Below the pieces are notes generated by a model. That model was not told the DNA's origin. It searched no databases and saw nothing but the letters and a program-made list of their open reading frames with translations. From Pisaster brevispinus (taxonomy: Eukaryota; Echinodermata; Asteroidea; Forcipulatida; Asteriidae), in contig JAMKCF010000008.1 in the NCBI GenBank assembly GCA_023634235.1, forward strand, positions 11,909,176 through 11,973,175: a DNA stretch of 64,000 nucleotides, in the 5' to 3' direction. A program made the position numbers and the translations under genes. Below, in pieces: positions 11,843 to 24,900 of the stretch. Each line of letters begins with the position of its first letter. Within the stretch, counting starts at the first letter, position 1.

Positions 11843-12464
11843 TCGTCAGCGTTTTCACGAAGTAGCACGCACTGCTATACCAGCAAAAAATAACAATCAG
11901 AGAAAACGGCCTCTGAAGTTGAACCTTTTTTAGAAACCCACTTTCCTCCAAAACTTCAAAGTATTTACATTTAAATTTCTCAATGTAGATACTTGATGAC
12001 TTGAACTTAAAAATTAATTTTATTTTGACTCATTTGCATAATTAATTAAAAAGCTAGACACGAGAGAAGTTCCGTGCTACTTCGTGAAACCAAAAAAGTG
12101 CGTTTTCACGAAGTAGCACGCGCCTATACTACAACACAGCGTTTTGTGTTACTTCGTAAAAACTAGGTCAGCGCGCGCGCGCTCACACAAGTTGCGTGCT
12201 ACTTCGTGAAAACGTATTTACCTCATTTTGACTTGAGTGCGTGCCGTGCATTACAATGGTAAACAGAATCTGGGTGTTACTTCATGAAAACAAAAAATGC
12301 CACAATTGTGCAAAAGCTGAAAACACTCATTAGCTTAATTAAAAAAGTAAAGCTGTCTGAGCTTTGAAACTTCATGGAATTGTAGGTCTTCATGCATTAT
12401 CAACAGAAATGTAAAAAAAAATTCCTTAAGCATGTAGCGTGCAACTTCGTGGTGTCACTGACGA
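11843..12464. mobile_element. Inverted-repeat element with multiple CACGAAGTAGCACG motifs
   Basis: The left end TCGTCAGCG..CACGAAGTAGCACGC is mirrored at the right end by GCGTGCAACTTCGTG..CACTGACGA. ATTTGTTCA occurs just outside the left end (11828-11836) and at the right end (12464-12472), which may be a 9-base target duplication. Inside, the same 14-mer core recurs in both orientations at about 11856-11869, 12074-12087, 12106-12119, 12149-12163 (variant), 12196-12210, 12277-12291 (variant) and 12437-12450. A CG dinucleotide run lies at 12171-12182. There is no ORF. Confidence 0.55.
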
Positions 12465-13301
12465 TTTGTTCATTTACATTAAAGAGAGGACAAATCATTG
12501 GTTAAAACCTAATTTCAAAACTATCAAATATGCATTTAGATGCTTAGTACAATAAAGATGCTCCAAATGCTAATCATTCCGAGATACGTCTGCTGGACGT
12601 TATCTCAGTTTTGATGAAAATGATTGAAGAGTTGCTAGACAGGCACGTAGCAATGGGGGTGACCGGCCGCCATTGCTACCCCAACTTTTTGCTTGGCAGA
12701 TTAAAGAATTCAGACATACAATGAAAATGTTAAAGTAAAATAGCCAACACCAAGTGGCAGGGTGAATCTGGATCTTCTTAAAGTCATCTTTAAAAATATT
12801 TTAGCTTATGAGATCTGTCAAGAAACATAGGTAAAGATGGAAAATTTCATTAGTTTTGTAAGCCTACAGTGGAATTCTTATGCTCCATGTATGCGGCGCC
12901 ATGCACAATACACGATATTCATACCAACAAGTAGAACAAATATGGTCAACAAACTTTTTTTTCTTAGGAAGGGGTGCTATAAACATGTTTTCAGTTATTA
13001 ATATACTTCTAACACCATTTTTGTTGGAAATCCGAAGTGCATGATACAGCAACTATGGTGTCAGAAGTGGGATACACGACACAATAGTATAACACCTTTC
13101 CTTTAAGCAATAGAAGAGTGTTATGAGGTGCACCTTTAATTTGAAGACACCACGTTTCTCAAAGGCTAGAGGGTACAGAAGCTATGCCGACATAAAATCA
13201 ATATCAGTACGATGAGATCAGAAGAAAAAAGGACACATTAATACACGTGCGGTTTTCCCTCATCTTCATCCCTTTTTTTTATCTTCTCTCTTTCTCTTCT
13301 T

Positions 13302-13306
<5 letters not shown>

Positions 13307-13373
<67 letters not shown>
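13307..13373 (+). repeat. (CT)n microsatellite
   Basis: About 33 uninterrupted CT units. On the minus strand it produces Arg-Glu repeat frames of 64 and 126 codons, which are artefacts. Confidence 0.95.
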
Positions 13374-13375
<2 letters not shown>

Positions 13376-15114
13376 AGATATTATCAAGATCTGGCAATGG
13401 GATGAAAAGAGCCTCGGGGTCGTGCAGTCCATGCATGTTTATTTCAGTTGGGTAAAGAAAAGATTGAAAATTAATCTCACTGATACATTGTCTTGCTTCA
13501 GGCATCAGAGTTACTTTAGAAATTTCGCCCTGCCATGGTAGAAGGAGGGGGGAGTGCTTGTTAAAAGAGCGTAATGTATTAAGGAAAGACAGTGTGCTAA
13601 CCACAAATACCTTTGGTGATCCCTGGACCGAATACAGAGTTATCAATTTAGAAAAATAATAATCAGTCTTATATAGTGTGCGTATCTACCAATAAGGTAC
13701 TCAAGGAGCTTGAAGAAACAGACATTTTAACAGAGGTTTTGAATTTTTTTGATCTATGCACCTTATAAAGGATTACAAGGTGCTTCAGTGCATTCAGCAG
13801 CCACTGCAAGAAACACCAGGTTGGCCAACTACAAGGCCCACTACAAGGCCCACTACAAGATCACTAAAGTTACTAAAAGGAAAGGAGATTCAATTTATGA
13901 CAGAAGAAATCACAAATTATTAACCAAGGAGTGAAAACTGAGGACTCTATGATACCAGAGTTTCAATTTTACTTCTGTGAGAACCTCTTTTTAGCAAGGA
14001 TTACATCAGAAAACCATCTGAAGTTTGTTCTTTCTTGGGATCGCAAAAGATACAGTACCTACATGTAATCGAGGGGAAAAGATGAGCTAATGGGGCTTGA
14101 AAGATTATTCATAAATACAAAAATCCCTTTCTAAGAATACAATTTGGAGTGAGAACACTTATTGAAATGACTCTAGCAGCGCAGATGCGAGAATCCATTG
14201 CTGGAGCATTAAAGTGGAGGAAACGCAAGTTTGAGCAGAGAGTTTTTGAGGATGCTAGCCGTGTCAGGTCAAATTTCTGTCTCCAGAGATCTTTGTATCC
14301 AAGCAACCAGAAATGACATCAAACACCTAGAAATCACTTTGGTGTGTGTCCCCCCCCCCCTTTCTCTCTCTTTCCCGACAAGCAGGATGCATTTATATGT
14401 GCCCAAACCCCTTGCTGTGGCCGGTCATATTCATTAATGGTAATATGGTACACGAAGCCGTCACGCTCCCAAAACCTTTCAAGAAATCGGACAGAATCAA
14501 CGCGCAGAACTTAGAGTCAATAGACTAAAATGTCCCACATGGGAACTTGGCAAACAGTTGCATCCGAGGCGTCTCACAAACACGGCGGCGGTGGACAAGA
14601 TAGTGACTTTCAGAGGGGGAGAGGATGAGGGGGGAAAACCGCGACAACATCTCTTAAGAGGTCAATGCGAGGTTTCCTATAAGTTTATCTATCTCTATTC
14701 AATGCACACAGTGGAGAAAACAAGTTGTGTACACACCATTTGCCCCAAATCACATGAGATTTAAGAAGCCTGAAAAACTGCACATATATGTGCTTCCTTC
14801 AGATATATCAAAGAAGGGTAGAGGGTAATAGACTTATGACATTCAAGCATATAATGTGCTCATACATTGTTATTTTGTATTATTCTAATAGACATGATTT
14901 CTAACAACTTTAAAGTCTTCAAATTGTTAACGCTTTGATAAATTATATCAATGATTTTATGTACTTAATGTAGATTTTTACAACAAGAAAGAAAGTGTCT
15001 TGACTTTTTATAACACAACTCTTAAATCATTGAATGATATCGACCAAAAGTTTCATGACTCATTCCAATATAAGTAATCTTTAAATTACATAAACTAAAT
15101 ATAAAGCTTGATGG

Positions 15115-15310
15115 ACACACTATGGGTCACTTGTGGACACATTATATGGGATACCTTTTAAACACTATATGGGTCACTTTTGGGCACAAAATGATGGGCT
15201 ATCTTTTAAGCACAATTTGTGCTTCTTCTTTGACAAAATATGAGATACTATTTGTACAATTTGGCTTCTTTGCAGTAAAACTATGGGCTCCTTTTGTACA
15301 CCACAAAGAC
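15115..15310 (+). repeat. Degenerate minisatellite, unit about 27-30 bases
   Basis: The phrase GGACACACTATGGGTCACTT recurs with variation six or seven times (TGGACACATTATATGGGATA, AACACTATATGGGTCACTTT, GCACAAAATGATGGGCTATC and so on). This makes a repetitive 71-codon frame that is not a gene. Confidence 0.65.
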
Positions 15311-15787
15311 TATTTTTCATCTACTCATGGTAACTAATCATTTTAAAGTACACCTTAACAAATTGATTTAAGTGGCAAGATCGAGACAGAGCCTGAAGAA
15401 AAAACCTGTCAAAACTTCTGAAGAATAGAAGAAGCTGGAAAACCTGTAATATTACAATTTAACTTATGAGATGTATTACTGCACCAGGGATAAAGAACAG
15501 AATGATTTGCCCTAAACTGATCGAATTCAGGAGGTTTTGGTTTGAATCCCACCTGGTGCCTTAGGTTTTCCCACATCAGGACATGGAATGCACTTAGTGT
15601 ACAGCGTTTACCATACTTCAACGTGGGGCACAACCAAATAAATGCAGTTGTCTTTTCACGACGAATGTTGCGTGCCACCCTCCACTCAGCTACAAGTGAA
15701 TAACATGTTATTCTATCGTATTGGCCGCTCTATATGCAGGAAGCCGGCTAATGGCATGGAGACATCTGCAGAATAAAATACAGGGTG

Positions 15788-15874
15788 TCAACATTCAGCG
15801 TTGCCAAACATCTTCCTGGTGACCGAGTGCGGGTCTGCCTCAACGAAATCAACACTGCGCCCATGAGGATGAAG
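15788..15874 (-). CDS. Unidentified short coding-like segment (possible terminal exon)
   Basis: On the minus strand a GC-rich stretch within AT-rich DNA reads LHPHGRSVDFVEADPHSVTR then KMFGNAEC and TGA. Codon third positions are mostly C or G, and an AG acceptor (TTTCATGGGGAG) precedes it, though its pyrimidine tract is poor. Another minus frame over the same DNA is also open (15748-16005), which weakens the case. I recognise no family, and it does not match the missing SMPD3 exons. Confidence 0.2.
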   Translation of the reverse strand, partial: LHPHGRSVDFVEADPHSVTRKMFGNAEC

Positions 15875-17965
15875 CTCCCCATGAAATTACTCACAAACAC
15901 TGATTGATTGCGATCAAAGATAGATGGGAGTTGAATTATGATTTGCGATTGTGATATCACTGTCAAATTTGCAGCCAGAACAGTGGAACTAAGGGACATG
16001 TTCAAACATTGGTGATTACTACGTAAAAGAGCATGTTATGTTTGTTGTGCAGCTTGTTCCATATGGGCAGGGATCTGGGGGTGGGTGAAGGAGGCGGAAA
16101 CATCTTGGTAAAGCCCCCCCCCCCCCCCCACTCTGATTTTATTATCCTTCAGAATGTTTCCAAAAACCAAAGGTATACTTTGCCTTTTAGGTACATTTCT
16201 TAGTCATATATTTGGAACAAATGTTGAATTTACTTTTTGATTTTGTTTTACAAAACTGTGTTACATGATTTGTTATGGTTGAAATGAATCAGAAATATTG
16301 GCCTATTGTGAAGGAAACACTTTTACATATTCCCAGACAAGTGGTATACCCGCTGAATTATAAGCACCATTGTGACAGTATAGTCCGTAACTGGAGGGAG
16401 ACCATTTCATGTACTGTCATGGGTGGACGCACCTTTAGTTTTTAAAGGAACATGATCTCAAATCTTTCCTCCAAAATAGTTATCAAGAAAATGCCATCTA
16501 ATTTAAGTAGCCTCGTGAGATAAAGCAACGGCGCGCAGCCCCCTTAAAATGTTTACTAATTGTCAATAAAATGTGGGAAATTCTGAAAACAGAACAAATG
16601 AGGTTAAAGGTCAGAAGCCACCTCAAGTAGACCAACCCAAGAGCTTCTTAAGCCTCCCAAGGGTTGGGGGAAAACCCAAAAGGAAGACAAAACAATTCCT
16701 ATTCCTTGGGATGAAACATGAGATGTAAAAGCAACCACACACAACCTGTTGAAGATGTTCAAGATTCCCCACCCCCCTCCCCAGAGGAGGTCAAATGAAG
16801 ATTTAGATGGCTCCAGGAAGCTCAGCGCCTACAAACCCAAAGAGGTCTGGCTGGAGTTGTTCAGTCATCACTTTCTCCATAATCAAACAAGGACAATGAA
16901 TACAGCTGATAACTAAGACTGTCTGGGAGTGCAAAGTCTGTTTTAATGGGTACGTCTTTACAGACATCTTCTGAAATAAGATGGTCAAGTGTATTGCTCA
17001 AGGGCACATCATTTCCCAGGAATATTAATAATTGCATACACAAGTTTTAACACTTTATTCAAAGACTGAGAGTTGTTTTTTTATATTGTTGTTCTTGTTA
17101 ATCTTGTTAAAATCTATCCCATTGAGGGATATGATGTCAGAAAATATTCAGCATTCCATTCAGCAGGGTCTGGCACAATTCTAGAGCCAATATTTTTTTG
17201 GGAGCTAGACCCTTCCCACGTGACATCCCCATCTAACTTTTCCTACTGCTATTTCTTTCTTTCTTTCTTTTCACTTGCATTTTATTTTATTTTATTTTAT
17301 TGACTTTTTTTTAACCACGTCCCCATTGGTTTTGTACACGAAAGCAAAGTGTCCTCGGTATGTCGTTTTTCCAGATCCTTGTCGTTAAAGACCTCAGCTT
17401 TAATGCATAGACATGACCACAAACACACAAAAAAAACCACACATTTTGTAAATGTGTCACATTAATGTCAAAGTCCTTTTCAGTCTCCGAGGCACGGGTG
17501 AGATTGAATTATTGAACAAGGATTTTATCACTGTCTGGCGTCCGGAGTGTATAAATCATACCGCTAGATGGAAAACAAATCTAGACACTATTGATGTTCT
17601 ATTACGAGGGAGCATGGAACTTCTTGAGACTTGTTTTCTTTGTGGAATTCGTCAATTGTGGCTAGTCTGACGAATCAGTTTTCTTGAAAGAAGGAGGAAG
17701 GGAATTACGATCTAACAGCAGCCCTGAGATACAGTCAGGGGTGGATTATTTAATAGGCAACTGTACCTTATGACATACAAAGAATTGAAGGGGAGCTCCA
17801 AAAAGCTGAGAGCCTAAGAAAATACACAGGAGAAAATTCTCATGCACACACACACACATTTGTTGACCCAATAAAACGAGGACTTCTCTTACCACAAACA
17901 TCATTACAAGTTAAACATGTAATTCATCCTAATAAAATGAAATTGACCCTTGTGTCTTTGACTAA

Positions 17966-18240
17966 CAGAACACTGGTGCCTCGGGCCTACAGAACACCGG
18001 TGCCTAGGTCTTATGGAATATCTGGTGCCTAGGGCCTTCTGAACACTAGTGCACAGGGCCTACAGAAAACTGGTGCAAAAGACCAAAGGAACACTGTTGC
18101 ACAGGTCCCAGGGCCTACAGAACACTGGTGCCTAGGGCCTAAGGAACACTGTTGCCTAGAGCCTACAGAATACTGGTGCCTAGAGTCTAAAGAACACTGG
18201 TGCCCAAAAGGAACACTGGTGCCTAGGACCCCTGAAACAC
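17966..18240 (+). repeat. Minisatellite, unit about 24-28 bases (AGAACACTGGTGCCTAGGGC)
   Basis: About ten imperfect copies of AGAACACTGGTGCCTAGGGC plus CTAC/CTAA stand head to tail. Units differ in length and by point changes, so the array is old. No coding role. Confidence 0.85.
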
Positions 18241-19440
18241 TTAATCCAGCTCCAGAAACAGTGTCAGGAATTAACTGTCACAAACTGCTTACCAGTAGAG
18301 AGGACCTATTGAATGAAATGCGAAAGTGGTTTGGGGTGGTTTTCCCATTCTGAAGCAAATTACTTTGCTATTATATGAACAAGATAAACAAGATGCAACC
18401 ATGAATACAAAATTAAACTCTGACAGATGAGTCAAGATGTGAGCAAAAAGAAACCCAGATAAATACAAATTGGCAGGGACCAGGTTTCCATTTTGTCTTT
18501 GAGAAAGAATTGTTAAATCAGGGTTGGACAACAAACTTTGGTGGCCCTTTTCTTTTCTTTTTTTTTTAAATGAGAAAAAACCCCAGGCAAAAACAGGTTC
18601 ACAGTTTTTTTGTAAGGAATGTATTACTTGTAAGGGGTATTTACTGAGCCAAAATTCCACACAAATGGAAAACAAGAGGAATGGCGCAAGGACAAGGTTT
18701 GCTTTTTGTCCATTTTTGATTTGAATTTTGTTTGTTAAATCAAGGTTAAAAGCTTTTGTTTCAGAAAAAAAAATGTGTTGGGATACAGCGCATTTGTTAG
18801 GGTTGAATTGTACTCTGGCAAAGCAGCTGGTACTTCAATGTCCTCAATGTTCAGTTACTGAGTTATTACGTCTTAAGGGTATGACACATGATCGCTGATA
18901 ATGGCAAAAACTTAAGACACTTTTTACTCTGAAAGCTTAATATTTATTAACTTGATCCCGGTTAAAATTGTCCTGAGGAATAGCTCCATCTGAAATAATG
19001 CTTTGTGCAGGACAACTGGCGCCGTAACATCAGTTTTTTAAAGTTTAATTTGCCGCAGAACTAAAGATTTTGGACAATGCACAAAATCCAAGCCATAAAA
19101 TGAAATGCTTTCTGGGGTTAAATTTTTTGGTGACAATATTAATTTACCAGGGGTTAGTTTATTTTTTATTTGTTCATTTATCTTTCTGGTGATGAAGCAG
19201 AGGGATCCTCAAAAGCCAAGATGATCAAGAAATGTTAAGTTTTAGATGTTTTCAGATTCGGGCATTCAAATTGACAAAGTGATTTCTTCCCTTTCACCTC
19301 TGTGGTCCCCAGTTCGAATTCTGCTTCGAATTGGAGTATTGCATGTAATGGATTGGGTTTTCATGGAAAATAATTTTATGTTGTTATTATATAGTGCTCA
19401 ACATAGAATTTCACACAAAATACTTGAGTAAGTAAGATTT

Positions 19441-19735
19441 GGCGATGGCGTGTCGTGGCCGAGCACCTAACCATTATTGCTTCATCCATTCGGATGGGAC
19501 GTAAAGCCATAGCTCCAGTGTGTTGTGTAATACACAGAAAAAGAACCCAGTGCACTTACCAGAAAGAGAAGAGGTTTGCTCCGGTGTTCCTTGTCTGATC
19601 GGCAGCATATTGCGCCACAGCACCTTGTAAACCATTACATGGTGCTATAAAGGAATAGGTCTCTAGCGCTTTTATTTGCCCAGAGGGGTGTGATAAAGCG
19701 CTATATAAGAACCCAGTATTTAGTATTATCATAAT
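19441..19735 (+). mobile_element. SINE family A copy with tail
   Basis: GGCGTGTCGTGGCCGAGCAC (decayed A box), TCGGATGGGACGTAAAGCC, AAGAACCCAGTGCACTTACC, CACAGCACCTTGTAAACC and AAAGCGCTATATAAGAACCC occur in the family order. The GCGCTATATAAG-type 3' tail is typical of this SINE class. The central B-box part is deleted. Confidence 0.65.
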
Positions 19736-20956
19736 TGATTTCATGAAAATGGTAAATGGCTATATCATTTCAGACAAAATACTTGTCATGAGTAAGTTAG
19801 TAAGATTCTGGAAAATTTCACTAAAAATGGTACATGGCTTTATCCTCCCCAAGCCCAGTTCAAAAATTTCAAGATTCGCCCCTAATGGTTCAGAAGCAAC
19901 TCTTTGCACATGTTCTGCATTTCAGCCTTCGCTCGCTTCCATAAATCTACTGCTTTCGAGGCCAACACAATGATTCCAACTGCAGGAGAACACTTGTTGC
20001 GGATCCATACTTCTGATATAAAAAAAACTGCAAATATCAGGGCCAATTAAGAAAGCAATATTGGTAATGAGCAATTTATAGGCGAATTTGATGGAGAAAC
20101 TTGGCCGCCCTTAAGTGCAGTCTTGACATAATAATTGCAGACGTCCTTCGGACCAATGGTGTGGAAAACAGTGCCCCTAAAGTTCTTAAAGGGACAATAC
20201 ATCTTAGTTTGGGGGAGAATATTTTATTCATTTTCTCCTGTTTTCATTGAACACACGATACAATCAACTTGTGAAACTTCAAATTCTTTGGTTTTGTTTA
20301 AGTAAAAACACCACAAACAGTTTATGTTGTGGCAGGAATTTTGTGCGCATTCAATCGATGCTTCCTTTATTTGATGCCTCCAAATGCTTTTTTTTTCATA
20401 TAGTATTTTGGACAGAAACATTTCTCTGATTTGTACCAGTGAGAACTTTAACCTGAGGCTGTATCTGAATTGGTAGCTACAGCTATGGCTACCACTGTTG
20501 CTAAGGGCATAGTTAAGGACGTACGATACCTCAACACATGGCGACGCGGCGATCCAACCATAGCCATAGATCCGCTTAAGCCTGCTTACTACAGAACCAG
20601 CAATTGCGGCGCCATATGAAGCATGTAGATCTTTGAGCCCTAAGCCCAGAATTATGCGGTAAGCAGAGTCATGAAATCAGGCCCCTGGAGAACATGTTTA
20701 TAGAGCTGCTTAAGCACAAAAGTATAACTAAGCGAAACAAAATTATGCTGACCAGAATAAGTTTACCAGCCAAAATACATTTTCACATGTACCATATGTG
20801 ACTGGTGTCCTGCTTAATTTTTGCTCAGCAGAAAGTTCTTAAGGTAGGGTCATACTTTGGACTTGACCCAGAAAAAACGAATTGTGTAATTCTTATCTGG
20901 AATCCTACTTGCTATAAAGATGGTAATAGTCTGAAGTGCCCCCCGTTGATTAGTAT

Positions 20957-21125
20957 ACAAATAATGAATGTTTATGAGTGCAATGGTGCGAATATTTTCA
21001 TGAGTTGAAAGATGGAATGTTCCATTCAACGAGGCGGAGCTGAGTTGAATGGAACATTCCATCTTTCAACGAATGCAAATATTCGCACTGTTGCACGAAT
21101 GAAAAACATTTATTATTTGTTTTAT
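20957..21125. mobile_element. Hairpin (foldback) element
   Basis: Perfect 27-base arms at 21004-21030 and 21044-21070 (starting GTTGAAAGATGGAATG and ending CATTCCATCTTTCAAC) are separated by 13 bases. The inversion continues imperfectly outward (GGTGCGAATATTTTC facing GCAAATATTCGCAC; AAATAATGAATGTTT facing AACATTTATTATTTG) for about 75 bases per arm. The sequence to the right contains GCACCGTGCAATAGTACTTT-like repeats (21192-21290). Confidence 0.7.
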
Positions 21126-21398
21126 ATAACATCCAAGTAGATCAGTAACACTGCTGCATTACCAAAGACACGCGCACGCAGTGATGTTTTACGCACCGTG
21201 CAATAGTACTTTTCGGATGTAATGAAAAATGCACGGTGAATGGAACGAAAAATGCACGGTGAGTGACGTAGCGTGCAATAGTACTTTTATTTGCAATCAC
21301 GTGACGGACAATCCTTCAACCAAATGGCAAGGATCTGCTTGGGTGTTATATAAAAATCAATAACAGCATTTTAAGAAATGTTTATCTCCAAAGGTCGC

Positions 21399-21665
21399 CT
21401 AAAGTAGGTTGACCTAGTGGTATCTTGCCTCGCCTTCCACCTCTAGGACCCCAGTTCTAATCCCGCCGGTGGCACTATGTTGATTGGGTTTTCAGTCCCT
21501 ACCTGATTGCCTGGGTTTTCCCTGGAATAAATCTCTGGGGTTTTCCTCCCACATCTAAAACTGAAACTTCCTTCCTTGTCTTCTCTCCAAGGGGTTCTTT
21601 GCTAGTAAAGTGATTAAGTTCGCTTTTCTGAAAGTCCTTGGTATGGCTTCACAACCAGAATTCAT
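21399..21665 (+). mobile_element. tRNA-derived SINE (family B)
   Basis: It has a TGACCTAGTGG A box (21410-21420) and AGTTCTAATCC B box (21453-21463), then GGCACTATGTTGATTGGGTT, TTCAGTCCCTACCTGATTGC, TTTTCCTCCCACATCTAAAA and AAAGTGATTAAGTTCGCTTT. Reverse copies are at 29400-29672 and 41770-42042, and a forward one at 8360-8560. This copy is about 265 bp. Confidence 0.75.
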
Positions 21666-21734
21666 AAATGAAACTGAAATGAATAAAATGAAACTTTTGG
21701 AGATTCAAATTTCCGTGTTGTCTGTTTGCGAATG

Positions 21735-21957
21735 CTGCGGCCCAAGATGTGTTTGACTCCTGCTGTCACCTCGGTAAACATGGATGGATTCTACAATCTT
21801 TAGAAAAATTCAGTAAACCTGTTGCTGCTTTCTCAACAAGAAAACACCATATTCAGCTGAAACTTTCACAGGTGACTTTTACTGTGTCTTTATTGATAAT
21901 TGGGCCTATAAATCATCATTATGTTCTCAAAAACCAATTTATGAGCCTATACCTTCA
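21735..21957. mobile_element. TTAA MITE family M2, half copy
   Basis: CTGTCACCTCGG followed by a variant of TGGATGGATT, AACAAGAAAACACC, CAGCTGAAACTTTCACAG and the end AAAACCAATTTATGAGCCTA match the right half of the copy at 45012-45419. The left half is absent. A further short scrap (TATTCAGCTGAAACTTTCGC) is at 22146-22165. Confidence 0.55.
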
Positions 21958-21965
21958 AGCAATAT

Positions 21966-24900
21966 TTTCTGAGCAAGCAGGTGTATGAAATTGGGCCATG
22001 TACTTTGTCTAGAAGATTAGAAGTAGCTGATGTTCAATGTTAACAAGACTGTTTGCTAGGAATATGAATTTGTTGACATACTTTTATTGATTTCTAATCA
22101 ACAGGGCCACTTCAGATGAACTTATGTTGCAGGATGCTTGCCATGTATTCAGCTGAAACTTTCGCAGGTGCTTCCAGGACCTCTACAAATTATTCTCTTT
22201 TCTTTCCTGTATTTTTGTATGATTCTTTGTTCAGTATTTTGTTTCAGTGCATCTCAAATCTGCCTCTTTTTTCAGTTGATTTTTACCAGTGGCGTAACTA
22301 AGGGGGGGAACGTGCCCCCCAATCAAAATCAGTGCCCCCCCCCCCCATTTGGAACCCACCTTTACATAGATCAAGATCCAGTTTTTAAAAAAAGTGCAAA
22401 TGGAATCTATAATTGTTTTGCCTGCGGAGCCCCCCTAGAAAAAATGGTGCCCCCTAAAAAATGTCCTTAGTTACGCCACTGATTTGTTATGATTATATCC
22501 ATTTGTCAGAATTTGAAGTTTTAAATATTATTTATTTCTATGTATTTATTTCATAATTTTTCAATAGTTTTTAAGGTCAGTCTATGAAACTCAACTCTCA
22601 ACTTTTTCTCTCATAACTATGCTTACCACATGTTAATTTTTTGTAACACAGACTTATATTTTGATCTTTTTTTTTTTTCTTTATAAGTAATCATTTTAAA
22701 ATTTTACATTTTATCATTTTATGTTATTTGTTAAGGACTTTTTTCCATTTTAAAGATTGGATTAATAGGCTTTTGAGTCACAGTGGTTAGGTTCACTTTG
22801 GTTAATCCTGGCCATCTTAGAATGGGCTTGTCTTTATCTGTCAGTGCTACTGTTCCATTCCTACATCAGTAATGCATTTGGGTTTACAACTGTTCTAGTT
22901 CTCTTAAGTTTTCTTAAGATTTTTAAGTAAACATGTTTGTTTGTTGAAATCTTGACCAAATAAAGAATAACAACAAAACTAATTTGAATAATTAGTGATT
23001 TTCCTGTGGTGGTTTTTTTTCCACAGAACTCGAGAAAGTACTCAAGAGTACACAGTGCTTAATACACATCGATTTGTTTATAAAGGTAAAAAACAAGTTA
23101 TATTCTTTATCCCCAATGCAAAATTAATTTAAAATCTATTAAGTAATAATTTGATGACTCTATATGAATCAAAGTAACAAGAGCATTGATCTTGGCAACA
23201 ATTGGTTTACTGACTTGATTTGAACCTGCTTTTAAGGGCAGAGGTGATGTCAGAATGAATTGCTTCTATTTAATGAGGCTGACTCTCTTTGAATAATCTC
23301 TTCTGGGTTTTTTCTGCGATGACAAAAAAATATAGGTGTTCCCGGCTAATCTTGACATTTTTCTGATCAATCATTATCAGCCATTCAAGTTAGCATGATT
23401 TTTATGAACCAAGTAAATTAGAGTTTCTTTTACATTGTTGGGGCATTCAATTTCAATTTGTAGGCACCCAAGATTTGTTTCTAATGTTTGTTTTCATTTG
23501 GGGGCATTCAATTTTTCTTAGGGCATTCAAAACTGAAACTGTAGCATTGTTACCGTAGGCTTTGATATCTTTTGAAGTTTGATGCATGCAAATTAGCCAG
23601 CGTCTGAGTGCTTAAGGTATTATACAGGATTGGTAAGGATAAAAACATCATAGTTTAATTTTAGTCTAAAAGCTTACTAATTTTGAAGTTCATATACTGG
23701 AACCATTTTTTCTGTTAAATAGCTCCCTCTTCTATAAATCAAGTCATATTCGAGAAAACTGTATCTGAAAACTTAAAACAAATATTAAAAAACGCAACAG
23801 CTGATTTCGGTTGTCACAACCAAAATGAAGGACAATGTGTTTAACATGCTGAAAATTGTGCATGGTTATTCACTTTTTTCTCCTGACTAACACAACGGAC
23901 TATACAAGCACTAATTTTCACAGAGTTGTTATTTGATGTAAATGGTTGATCACACAAAAACCAAACAGTGTCAGCACTTCCAATCCTGTATACACCTTTA
24001 AGACCTACAACCAGGTTTTTCTTTTCTTATTCATTTATGGGCAATCTTATTCAAATCAAATCCATAGGCATACTACTCCTGCATGCCTGGGTTTTTTTTC
24101 TTTCCCCAGGGCTCAAAAAGCCTTGAGCATTACATAAGAGCTTATCACACATCAGTGTAGGCCAAAACAGAAAATAATATTCTTCATCCCTAAATGCAAT
24201 TATCTCTTAATGAGCAATGTTTAGACAGGAAAAATCCTGTCTACAGACACTGATTAACTTCTTTCCGAGAGCCTCGACAATTTAATCCCAACCATAACAA
24301 ATTTTGTGTAAATATATCATACTCCATTATTAAAAAAATAAAGCCTCACTTCTTGCAAGTGTAATTTTTCACTTGTGGTTGAGTAAGTAATATAGCAAGG
24401 ATGTTATTTTAGGTACATGTTACACACGCAAGCAGACACAGTGTCGTCACATTAATAGCTAGCAGTACCTCTAAATTGACTGCTGCTATACTATTAGGTT
24501 TGGTTAATAGTGTCATTGTGGTAATCCAACACTATTACACTCCCTCCAATGTGTGAAATCACCATTTCACCTCGGTTATTTCGCATCACTTTCGTCCAAA
24601 TGCAAAACTTTGCGTGATAATGGCACCGCGTTGTTCCCCCCCCCTGACGGACCCGGCCAGGGTGTAAATTATTCACACAAATTGCCAGTTATGATCACGG
24701 GCAAATATATCACTGAAAAAAAGGGACCTGAATAATTTGCTGTCTGCTCACTAACCCCTTGGGTCGATACGGGATACCACAAACAATCATACCCCAAGCT
24801 GAATGTTTATGTGATACACCACTTTGGCGAGCGGTGCTCAGCACGGAGCGGTGCTCAGCACGGAGCTGCTGCCGTAACTTCAGGAGGTTCCGTTTTCAGC

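Larger units (their letters stand above)
12465..20956. other. Intergenic, mostly repeats and low complexity
   Basis: Apart from the microsatellite, two minisatellites, the SINEs and the coding-like scrap at 15788 listed separately, I see no gene. The frame at 17452-17670 (+) covers complex sequence including a CCGCTAGATGG stretch; it may be a conserved non-coding element rather than protein. Confidence 0.45.

Noticed and set aside
13238..13646. Minus-strand ORFs with Arg-Glu repeats
   Set aside because: They are produced by the CT microsatellite and lack splice or homology support.
17452..17670. 72-codon plus-strand ORF as a gene
   Set aside because: No family resemblance, no acceptor or donor of quality, and ordinary codon use; possibly conserved non-coding DNA instead.
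17966..18240. CRISPR-like array
   Set aside because: The units are head-to-tail minisatellite copies without unique spacers, in a eukaryotic genome.
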